Source: Bacilli bacterium (GTDB lineage Bacteria; Bacillota; Bacilli; Tumebacillales; JAQBPP01). From it: 13,526 nt of DNA. The translations under genes were made by a program, and so were the position numbers. The DNA lies in the NCBI GenBank assembly GCA_028287455.1, contig JAQBPP010000096.1, positions 1 through 13,526 of the forward strand, read 5' to 3'. The notes below the pieces were generated by a model. It saw only the letters and a program-made list of their open reading frames with translations. It did no database searches and was not told the DNA's origin. Every line of letters starts with the position of its first letter. The stretch's first letter is position 1. Positions 7,250-13,526 of this stretch are shown piece after piece.

Positions 7250-8026
7250 CTGTGCCCGCCCCTTTCTGTTTTACAATCCGGTTCAATGCATCCAAATACG
7301 CCCGTGCGCTTGCTTCCAGCACGTCAGTTGAAACGCCGCGTCCGTTCACAACCCCTTTGCCAGCTTTGAGCGGGATATGCACTTCACCTAATGCGTCTGC
7401 GCCGCCTGTCACCGCTGAGATAGTGTATTGCACCACTTCAGGTTTCTCCTGCGAGATTCGCTCAATCGCCTTAAATATTGCATCGACAGCGCCGTTGCCG
7501 ACCGCCGCCTCTTGATGCCGCTCCTGCTTGTCATCCAGCAGTGCGATCGTGGCCGTGGGCAGCGTATCTGTCCCGCATGCCAAATCGGTTCTCCCGGCAT
7601 CTTCTGCGGAAAATTGCACTTCCATGCCATAACTGCATGCGAGTTTTACCCCGTCCGCCACACGCTGCATCACCTGTTCCGGTGTCATCCGCAGCTTGTG
7701 CTTCATATGAATATCTGAGGTAGCGATAAAAATGTGAACCTGGGACGCTCAGCTTCGCGCAACGCTTCGTATGAGCGTTCAATATCACCTGGGGTAAGCC
7801 TAGCCAAACTGCAGACCGTCAAACCCCGCACCTCTGCAGCAATCCTTGCCACAGACCGGAAGTCACCGGGCGAGGCGGCTGCAAAGCCCGCCTCAATCAC
7901 GTCAACACCTAGGCGCTGCAATTGCTTGGCAATCTCAAGCTTCTCGATTTGAGTAAGATTAACCCCAGGGGACTGTTCGCCATCTCGAAGGGTGGTGTCA
8001 AAAATCTCGACCTGTCTACCCGTCAT
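7242..8026 (-). pseudogene. leuA: 2-Isopropylmalate synthase, frameshifted and internally deleted
   Basis: Remnant of LeuA, which condenses acetyl-CoA with 2-oxoisovalerate to start leucine synthesis. An ATG at 8026 with GGAGGG seven bases upstream opens a normal N-terminus (IFDTTLRDGEQSPGVNL, with the metal-binding Asp). After about codon 96 (REAERPR) one base is missing near 7740: the frame ends at 7703, while the next frame reads on as VHIFIATSDIHMKHKLRMTPEQ. This continues to FSAEDAGRTDL, then at about 7580/7581 jumps directly to ACGTDTLPTATIALL, the start of the C-terminal regulatory (LeuA dimerisation) domain, which is complete to the stop at 7242. About 250 residues are absent, including the HxH metal-ligand segment of the barrel and the linker domain. 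About 260 codons remain of roughly 510. It cannot be a working synthase as read; a second leuA elsewhere, or an assembly error, is possible. Confidence 0.88.
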
Positions 8027-8047
8027 GTTGCGTCCCTCCTTGGGTAA

Positions 8048-9037
8048 TTATTTCCCTTGAATCCAGGGCATCATTTCACGCAAACGGCTGCCCACTTCTT
8101 CGATTTGATGTTCAGCTTCGAGCCGCCGTGTCGCATTGAAAAAGGCGCGGTTCGATTGGTTTTCCAGGATCCAGTCGCGAGCAAATTTGCCGTGTTGGAT
8201 ATCTGACAGCACTTCTTTCATGCGCTCTTTTACTTCTGGACCGATTATACGAGGACCCGTTACATAGTCGCCATACTCGGCAGTGTCAGAGATGGAGTAT
8301 CTCATGCGTGCCAGTCCGCCTTCATACATGAGGTCCACGATCAGTTTCAACTCATGCATACATTCAAAGTAAGCCATTTCAGGTGCGTATCCGGCTTCCA
8401 CCAACGTTTCAAATCCAGCTTTTACCAAAGCAGAAATACCGCCGCACAGCACAGTTTGCTCACCAAACAGGTCAGTTTCTGTTTCTTCGCGGAAGTTGGT
8501 CTCAATTACGCCTGCACGTGTACCGCCGATCGCCCATGCATAGGCCAATGCCACTTCACGAGCGATCCCGGTAGCATCTTGGTGAATGGCAATCAGGCAC
8601 GGTACTCCGCCGCCTTCTGTGTAAACACGGCGCACCATATGACCAGGACCTTTGGGCGCCACCATGGCAACGTCAATATCGGTTGGCGGCTGGATTTGAC
8701 CGAAGTGAATATTGAAGCCGTGTGCAAACAGCATTAATTGGCCTGCACGGAGGTTAGGCAGAATTTCTTCATTGTAAACTTGTGCCTGGCGCTCGTCAGG
8801 CAGCAGGATCATGAACGCATCTGACGCACGAACCGCCTCTCCAACAGTTAAAACAGTGAAACCATCAGCTTCAGCTTGTTTCCAGGACTTGCCAGGACGC
8901 AAACCAACCACTACTTTAACCCCGCTGTCACGCATATTGAGTGCGTGAGCGTGTCCTTGTGAACCATAACCGATCACGGCTACAGTTTTGCCTTGCAATC
9001 TTCCTTGATTTGCATCCTGATCATAATACATTTTCAT
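8048..9037 (-). CDS. ilvC: Ketol-acid reductoisomerase IlvC (class I)
   Basis: Converts 2-acetolactate or 2-aceto-2-hydroxybutyrate to the dihydroxy acids by Mg-dependent alkyl migration and NAD(P)H reduction. Visible: the Rossmann motif VIGYGSQGHAHALN near the start, the cofactor-specificity loop VGLRPGKSWKQA, the metal/acid residues in EETETDLFGEQTVLCGG, and the second acidic cluster ECMHELKLIVDLMYEGG. The frame opens at an ATG at 9055, but MKMYYDQDAN is the usual N-terminus and points to the ATG at 9037 (330 residues to the stop), with GGGAG eleven bases upstream; an ATG at 9031 is a third choice. It lies between ilvN and the leuA remnant with short gaps, as in the classical ilvBHC-leu order. 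Confidence 0.96.
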   Translation of the reverse strand: MKMYYDQDANQGRLQGKTVAVIGYGSQGHAHALNMRDSGVKVVVGLRPGKSWKQAEADGFTVLTVGEAVRASDAFMILLPDERQAQVYNEEILPNLRAGQLMLFAHGFNIHFGQIQPPTDIDVAMVAPKGPGHMVRRVYTEGGGVPCLIAIHQDATGIAREVALAYAWAIGGTRAGVIETNFREETETDLFGEQTVLCGGISALVKAGFETLVEAGYAPEMAYFECMHELKLIVDLMYEGGLARMRYSISDTAEYGDYVTGPRIIGPEVKERMKEVLSDIQHGKFARDWILENQSNRAFFNATRRLEAEHQIEEVGSRLREMMPWIQGK

Positions 9038-9093
9038 TAGTTGACACACTCCCATTTCTCCCTTGTCAAAGGGAACCTGTTATAAGGCGAAAT

Positions 9094-9582
9094 TTATGCA
9101 GAAACCAGCTGTCCACGAATCAACGCAGTAACACCAGTTCTAGCTATTTCAATAATGCCATACGGACGCAGCAGTTCGACTAAAGCGTCATTCTTATCTG
9201 TGTCTCCTGTTGCCTGGATGATTAACGAGCTGTGCGCAACATCCACAATGGAAGCGCGGAACGGCTCTACAATCCCATTGATTTCCGAACGCGCGGGTGC
9301 TGAGGCAGAAACTTTAATCAACATCAGCTCCCTTGCCACCAATGCATCCTCGCCGATGGAGACTACAGAAATCACATCAATCAACTTCTCTACTTGTTTG
9401 ATGATTTGCTCCAGTTCAGCTTCGTCGCCTGTAGTCGAAATCGTCATTCGCGACAGGCCGGGTTGTTCAGCGGTCCCAACAGTCAAGCTCTCAATATTAT
9501 ACCCTCTGCGGGTAAATAGTCCGGCGATCCTCGATAAAACGCCTGGTTGGTCATTTACAACCATAGACAGTGTTCTTCTCAT
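9094..9582 (-). CDS. ilvN: Acetolactate synthase small (regulatory) subunit
   Basis: Regulatory partner of IlvB (called IlvH in Bacillus), which raises activity and confers valine feedback inhibition. The N-terminal ACT domain is clear (MRRTLSMVVNDQPGVLSRIAGLFTRRGYNIESLTVG), followed by a second ACT-like half (AREL MLIKVSA onward) ending in TGVTALIRGQLVSA. The frame reaches a GTG at 9591, but an ATG at 9582 overlaps the ilvB stop as ATGA, has AGGTGG five bases upstream and gives the standard N-terminus, 162 residues in all. The overlap indicates coupled translation with the large subunit, fitting a fixed-ratio complex. Confidence 0.95.
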   Translation of the reverse strand: MRRTLSMVVNDQPGVLSRIAGLFTRRGYNIESLTVGTAEQPGLSRMTISTTGDEAELEQIIKQVEKLIDVISVVSIGEDALVARELMLIKVSASAPARSEINGIVEPFRASIVDVAHSSLIIQATGDTDKNDALVELLRPYGIIEIARTGVTALIRGQLVSA

Positions 9583-11318
9583 TCGGACCACCTGTCAGCA
9601 AGCATCATTTCGTCGCTGCCTCTCCCGGGCAATACCATTGGGAAGACATTCTCCCCTTCTGCCACGATAAAGTCGACCACTACCGGTCCCTGATGCGAAA
9701 GCGCCTTTGCCACCGCTGCCTGGGCCTCTTCAGCGTTCTCCGCGCGCAGTCCAAGCACGCCATACGCTTCGGCCACTTTGGCAAAATCAGGCCCACCAAT
9801 GCGTGATTCTGCGTAACGCTCGCCATGCAGCAGCTCCTGCCACTGACGAACCATACCTAAATACCTGTTGTTGATGACAAACACCTTAACCGGAATGTTG
9901 CGTTCAAAGATGGTCTGAAGTTCCTGGATGTTCATCTGAAAAGAAGCATCCCCTGCGACACAAACGACCGTTTGGTCTGGTTTCGCGATTGCAGCCCCCA
10001 TCGCGGCTGGAAACCCGTAACCCATTGTGCCCGCGCCGCCTGAAGTAATGAACTTGCGCGGAGACACTGGCTTGTAGTAATGGGCAGCCCACATTTGGTG
10101 CTGACCTACCTCAGTGGTGACAATCGCTTGTCCCCCCGTAGCCGCCTGCAGCATTTCCAAGACTTCCTGAGGTTTCAGGATGCCCGGTTGCTTCGTATAA
10201 GTGAGCGGAACTTCTGCATGCAGTTTCTGCAGTTTTGAGAGCCACTCTGAGCAGTCTGGCACCGGAACATCTTCCAGGAGCAGTGCAAGCGAACGGCCAA
10301 CGTCACCCACCACCGGGTACTGAATCGCAACATTTTTGCCGATCTCAGCCGGATCAATATCCAGATGCGCTTTGAGCGAATTTGGTGCAAACCGCTCGAG
10401 CTTGCCGCAGACACGATCATCAAATCTCACACCGCAGGCAATGAGCAAATCACTTTCAAACACCGCTTTGTTCGCCGTATACGTGCCATGCATACCCAGC
10501 ATGCCAAGGTACAACGGATCATCCGGCGGGAAAGAGCCAAGGCCCATCAGCGTGGAAGTGACCGGAATACGGGTTTCCCGTGCGAACCTTGTGATCAACT
10601 CGGAACAGCCTGAGCTGATGATTCCCCCGCCAATATAAAGAATGGGTTTCTTCGCTTGCTTAATCGCTTCCCTCAAACGGTCGACATCTAATGCATTTGG
10701 CTCAAAACGCGGCTGATAACCATGAATTTTCATTGTACTGTTTGAAAAATAATCTTCACCAGCCGGCAGAACTTCTCCCGTGACATTTTTCGGCAAGTCA
10801 ATCAATACCGGGCCCGGCCGCCCTGTGCGGGCGATATAAAACGCCTCGCGGACAACCCGGGGAATGTCACGCGGATCTCGCACCTGGTAACTGTGTTTCG
10901 TGATCGGCATCGTAATGCCCATGACATCCGCTTCCTGGAACGTATCTTTGCCGATGCCTGCCACCGCAACCTGACCAGTTAACACCACAAGCGGCGTGCT
11001 GTCCATATAAGCGTCAGCGATTCCAGTTACCAGATTGGTTGCACCAGGTCCTGACGTGGACAGCACGACACCTACTTTGCCGCTTGCACGCGAATATCCC
11101 TGTGCCCCGTGAATGGCTCCTTGCTCATGCCGAACTAAAATATGGTTGATGTCAGACAGATACAGTGCATCGTAGATCCACAGATTGGCTCCACCCGGAT
11201 AACCGAAAATCGTGTCTACCCCTTCAGTCTTTAAACTTTCCACCAAGAGGTCTCCACCGATAAAGCCACGGGCTGCTTGCTGCGCCGCTCTGGTTGTTTC
11301 TTTCTCCAAAGAACTCAT
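9579..11318 (-). CDS. ilvB: Acetolactate synthase large (catalytic) subunit, biosynthetic type
   Basis: Thiamine-diphosphate and FAD-dependent enzyme that condenses two pyruvates, or pyruvate with 2-oxobutyrate, as the first common step to Val/Leu and Ile. The 579 residues contain the catalytic Glu65 (VRHEQGAIHGAQGYSRASG), the FAD-domain centre (about 200-350), and the diphosphate/Mg motif GDASF at 456-460 with the paired Asn at 483-484 (VINNRYLGMVRQWQ), the signature of the biosynthetic rather than catabolic type. The ATG at 11318 has GGAGGAGG eight bases upstream. It follows ilvE after about 44 bases and overlaps ilvN by four. No anomalies were seen. Confidence 0.97.
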   Translation of the reverse strand: MSSLEKETTRAAQQAARGFIGGDLLVESLKTEGVDTIFGYPGGANLWIYDALYLSDINHILVRHEQGAIHGAQGYSRASGKVGVVLSTSGPGATNLVTGIADAYMDSTPLVVLTGQVAVAGIGKDTFQEADVMGITMPITKHSYQVRDPRDIPRVVREAFYIARTGRPGPVLIDLPKNVTGEVLPAGEDYFSNSTMKIHGYQPRFEPNALDVDRLREAIKQAKKPILYIGGGIISSGCSELITRFARETRIPVTSTLMGLGSFPPDDPLYLGMLGMHGTYTANKAVFESDLLIACGVRFDDRVCGKLERFAPNSLKAHLDIDPAEIGKNVAIQYPVVGDVGRSLALLLEDVPVPDCSEWLSKLQKLHAEVPLTYTKQPGILKPQEVLEMLQAATGGQAIVTTEVGQHQMWAAHYYKPVSPRKFITSGGAGTMGYGFPAAMGAAIAKPDQTVVCVAGDASFQMNIQELQTIFERNIPVKVFVINNRYLGMVRQWQELLHGERYAESRIGGPDFAKVAEAYGVLGLRAENAEEAQAAVAKALSHQGPVVVDFIVAEGENVFPMVLPGRGSDEMMLADRWSE

Positions 11319-11362
11319 GCGCTTCTCCTCCTCCGGTTTAATGCATTACGTTCAAGTGCTTA

Positions 11363-12244
11363 TCAGAAGCGAACACCTTCAGCGGTTGTTAACTCGCGGA
11401 ATTTTTGTGTCAGGTATTGCGTCATTTCTCCTGGTTTACCAGAACCAATCACGCGGCGATCCACTTCGACCACAGGAATGACTTCAGCTGCAGTGCCAGT
11501 CAGGAACACTTCGTCAGCTACATACACATCATGGCGGGTAAACGGTTTTTCCTCGGCCACAATGCCCTCGCGCTCACAAATTTCTAAAATCGCATTGCGG
11601 GTTACCCCTTCAAGCGCACCCAGGTAAGTCGGCGGAGTCACCAGTTTCCCATTCTTTACAAGGAAGACATTGTCGCCTGAGCCTTCGCACACGTAACCCT
11701 CATGATTGAGCATCAGCGCTTCCAGCACGCCCGATTGAGCTGCTTCCAGCTTCACCAGGATATTGTTTAGATAATTCAGAGACTTGATTTTAGGATTGAG
11801 AGCGTCAGGGATGTTCCGGCGGGTTGGGACGGTAATAATCTTCAGACCGTTGTCATAATACTCGCTTGGGAACAGCTTCAATGATTCTGTGATGATGATG
11901 ACATTCGCAACTTTGCAGCTGCTGGGATCTAAACCAAGATCGCCGTTGCCGCGGGATACAACCAAACGAATATAAGCACTCTTTAATTCGTTTCTCCGCA
12001 ATGTTTCTACTACAGCTTGTTCTATCTCTTCTATCGTCATCGGGATAGTTAATAAGATAGATTTAGCCGATTCAAACAACCGCACGAGGTGTTCGCGCAG
12101 TTTGAACACATTCCCATCGTACGCGCGAATGCCCTCAAAAATCCCATCCCCATAAAGAAAACCATGGTCAAACACCGAAACTACTGCTTTGTCTTTGGTA
12201 ACATGTTCGCCATTCATAAAAACCCAATTCTGTGACATTGGCAC
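11363..12244 (-). CDS. ilvE: Branched-chain amino-acid aminotransferase IlvE
   Basis: Pyridoxal-phosphate enzyme of fold type IV that makes Val, Leu and Ile from their 2-oxo acids with glutamate as donor. Visible: the N-terminal FDHGFLYGDGIFEGIRAYDG (about 25-44), the PLP-binding lysine in PKIKSLNYLNN (about K154), the phosphate-binding GYVCEGSGDNVFLVKNG, and VFLTGTAAEVIPV near the C-terminus. Length of 291-293 residues is normal. AGGAGG (12255-12250) is five bases from the GTG at 12244 and eleven from the ATG at 12238, so either may be the start; MSQNWVFMNGE from the ATG looks more like family N-termini. It is the first gene after the T-box leader. Confidence 0.94.
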   Translation of the reverse strand: MPMSQNWVFMNGEHVTKDKAVVSVFDHGFLYGDGIFEGIRAYDGNVFKLREHLVRLFESAKSILLTIPMTIEEIEQAVVETLRRNELKSAYIRLVVSRGNGDLGLDPSSCKVANVIIITESLKLFPSEYYDNGLKIITVPTRRNIPDALNPKIKSLNYLNNILVKLEAAQSGVLEALMLNHEGYVCEGSGDNVFLVKNGKLVTPPTYLGALEGVTRNAILEICEREGIVAEEKPFTRHDVYVADEVFLTGTAAEVIPVVEVDRRVIGSGKPGEMTQYLTQKFRELTTAEGVRF

Positions 12245-12273
12245 CCAGGCCTCCTAACGAATAAATGAAAGCG

Positions 12274-12318
12274 AAAAACAAAAAAACTTCCGCGCCGAAT
12301 CTCCGTAGCGCTGAAGTT
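12274..12318 (-). terminator. Regulated terminator of the T-box leader
   Basis: The minus-strand RNA forms AACTTC-A-GCGC / GCGC-G-GAAGTT (12318-12308 with 12295-12285), with one A/G mismatch, followed by seven T and a further T-rich run. An earlier stretch AAACTTTCGC just after the T-box can also pair with the same 3' arm (GCGGAAGTTT, one G-U pair), which would link the terminator to the switch. It ends about 18 bases before the ilvE ribosome-binding site. Confidence 0.88.
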
Positions 12319-12611
12319 TATCGCTGCTTGAGACTCTGGGGCGAAAGTTTCGCGGTACCACCCAGGTTTTCCAATGCTTCACAGCATTGAACTCTGTAAG
12401 TCGAGTTGACTTATCCCGATAACGGGGGACCCGAAACCTTCCCTACTCATTTCCTTCAGGAGGTAACTCCAAGGGGACTTCAATAAGGAGACACACTGTC
12501 GACTTCTCAGCGGTAAAAGCTCGACTCTCTGAAACGGTCGTTACCCTTATTTACTTAGCCTTCTCATCGTCGTTTACTCATAATGTTTTTAATCAGCATA
12601 CCTTAATATTG
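12274..12611 (-). ncRNA. T-box riboswitch leader, specifier GUC (tRNA-Val) by reading
   Basis: Leader RNA that reads the charging state of a tRNA and lets transcription into the ilv-leu operon when the tRNA is uncharged. In order on the minus strand: GATGAGAAGG at the base of stem I, an AGTA loop-E element, helix AATAAGG/CCTTATT, the conserved CAGAGAG, helix GTCGA/TCGAC enclosing a GCTGAGAAG-type loop, then GAA followed by GTC (12478-12476) in the specifier position. A hairpin CAATGCT/AGCATTG precedes the T-box core GGTGGTACCGCG (12362-12351), then the terminator. Placing GUC as specifier rests on the GAA-codon arrangement of the S-turn loop and on AAGG/CCTT closing it; the base after the codon is C rather than the common purine. 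This accounts for the gap between pheA and ilvE. Confidence 0.93.
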
Positions 12612-12617
12612 CTTATT

Positions 12618-12647
12618 ATTATAGAAAAAAAATCATCCAATTGTCAA
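12618..12647 (-). promoter_or_regulatory. SigA-type promoter of the T-box/ilv-leu operon
   Basis: Perfect consensus -35 TTGACA (12647-12642) and -10 TATAAT (12623-12618) on the minus strand with an 18-base spacer that is T-rich. Transcription would start near 12611, just before stem I of the T-box. It begins 22 bases after the pheA stop. No pheA terminator is visible before it, so pheA transcripts may also enter the leader. Confidence 0.92.
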
Positions 12648-12668
12648 TGTATTTTTTCGCTGCTTGTA

Positions 12669-13526
12669 TCAATTGGTGTAGCTTCCAAGCACCCGTACCT
12701 CATGACCAAAGATACGAATGGCCTGCAAAGCCCGGTCTACGTGCTCGTCTTCTTGATGACCTTCGATGTCCACGAAGAACCAGTACGATCCCAGCAGTTT
12801 TCGAGTCGGACGCGATTCAATCCGTGTTAAATTAATTCCACCTGCAGCAAAAACGTTCAGTATGTAGACCAACGCCCCTGGCTTATCCGTGGATAAAGTG
12901 ATGATCAGACTCGTTTTAAACGTCTGACTGGGATGAGGCTCCTTGTAATCAGTCACAGTTTGAACATCAGGACGCGCAACAATAAAAAAACTGGTAGAAT
13001 TGCCGGCGACATCCTGGATATCAGGTTGTAAAATTTTCAATCCGTACTTCTGCGCCGCCCATGCGGAACCGATTGCCGCATAGCTGAGGTCTGCTTTGAC
13101 CGCTACCCGCTGGGCTGCTGCAGCTGTACTGGTGCTCTCAGCAGTTTCGATGCTGATCCCAGTCAATTGGCGTAGAAATGAACGACATTGAGCTAAACCC
13201 TGCGGATGTGAACTGATATGTTTAATCTGATCCAGCGTGGCGCCTTCCAAACCAACCAGATTTTGACTAATGGGAAGCACAAATTGTGCGACAATGGCTA
13301 ACACGCCCTCATGTGCCAGCCAGTCAATTGTTTCGTAGATAGAGCCCCCCACGGTGTTTTCCGCAGGAACTACTCCGAAAACGACCTCTCCCGCACGCGC
13401 CGCCTCCATTACATCCAGAATAGTGGAATACGGCTGAAAAGAAGCGTCAGGATAATTGATAAAGCTCTTGCGTGCAGCTTCCTCGCTAAATGTTCCTTCT
13501 GGCCCCAAAAATCCAACCGCGATTTG
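12669..13526 (-). CDS. pheA: Prephenate dehydratase PheA (5' end beyond window)
   Basis: Makes phenylpyruvate from prephenate, the committed step to phenylalanine. The frame stays open to the right edge: six codons (QIAVGF) precede LGPEGTFSEEAARKSF, so the TTG at 13508 is not the start; only a few N-terminal residues are missing. The catalytic domain includes VVPAENTVGGSIYETIDWL and SHPQGLAQCRSFL. The motif normally read Thr-Arg-Phe appears as NSTSFFIV, with Ser (AGT) for Arg. The C-terminal ACT domain carries DKPGALVYILNVFAAGGINLTRIESRPT, with the ESRP motif of phenylalanine feedback binding. The total of about 285 visible residues fits the monofunctional enzyme of Firmicutes. It is upstream of, and separate from, the T-box operon. 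Confidence 0.94.
   Translation of the reverse strand, partial: QIAVGFLGPEGTFSEEAARKSFINYPDASFQPYSTILDVMEAARAGEVVFGVVPAENTVGGSIYETIDWLAHEGVLAIVAQFVLPISQNLVGLEGATLDQIKHISSHPQGLAQCRSFLRQLTGISIETAESTSTAAAAQRVAVKADLSYAAIGSAWAAQKYGLKILQPDIQDVAGNSTSFFIVARPDVQTVTDYKEPHPSQTFKTSLIITLSTDKPGALVYILNVFAAGGINLTRIESRPTRKLLGSYWFFVDIEGHQEDEHVDRALQAIRIFGHEVRVLGSYTN

Noticed and set aside
7703..7745. Programmed frameshift joining the two leuA frames
   Set aside because: A -1 shift is needed near CCCAGGTT, but no slippery heptamer is present, and the product would still lack the central catalytic segment.
9155..9670. Plus-strand open frame of 171 codons opposite ilvN and the ilvB end
   Set aside because: It is the antisense of two clear, overlapping genes and has no recognisable domain.
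12274..12668. Small protein gene in the pheA-ilvE gap
   Set aside because: Short plus-strand frames overlap the end of pheA or the T-box; the gap is fully explained by a promoter, T-box and terminator.

Overview
The window looks like chromosomal DNA of an endospore-forming Firmicute of the class Bacilli, probably near Alicyclobacillaceae/Tumebacillaceae (this placement is inference). The supports are a SigI/RsgI pair, a SafA-like LysM coat protein beside a CotS-type kinase, a T-box leader on an ilv-leu operon, strong GGAGG ribosome-binding sites with many TTG/GTG starts, and moderate GC. A RuvC gene is present, unlike in Bacillus subtilis, which uses RecU. Every recognisable gene is on the minus strand, so transcription runs from high to low coordinates.

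Right part (13526 to about 6107) is amino-acid biosynthesis. A 5'-truncated pheA (prephenate dehydratase) ends at 12669. It is followed by a consensus SigA promoter and a complete T-box leader whose specifier reads GUC (Val). Then come ilvE, ilvB, ilvN, ilvC, a broken leuA and leuB, closed by a strong terminator at 6107-6146. Together these make the branched-chain amino-acid pathway from pyruvate/2-oxobutyrate to Val/Ile, plus two leucine-branch steps. leuC and leuD are not in the operon, and leuA carries a frameshift and lacks roughly 250 central codons, so this locus cannot make leucine by itself.

Middle part (6016 to 3672) is spore related. A two-LysM protein has a His/Cys-rich, tandemly repeated C-terminal region. 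A terminator follows it, then a CotS/APH-fold kinase-like protein.

Left part (3675 to 1) is DNA recombination followed by stress signalling. ruvC, ruvA and ruvB form a tightly packed Holliday-junction operon that starts with an overlap onto the kinase stop codon. After a 50-60 base gap holding a candidate autoregulatory SigI promoter come sigI and the 5' part of rsgI, which runs off the left edge.

Most of the window is ordinary core metabolism and housekeeping. The observations most worth checking are the doubly damaged leuA, the candidate SigI promoter, the valine-type T-box, the metal-ligand-rich coat protein tail and a Thr-Ser-Phe variant of the PheA catalytic motif. I did not find a clearly new multi-gene system.
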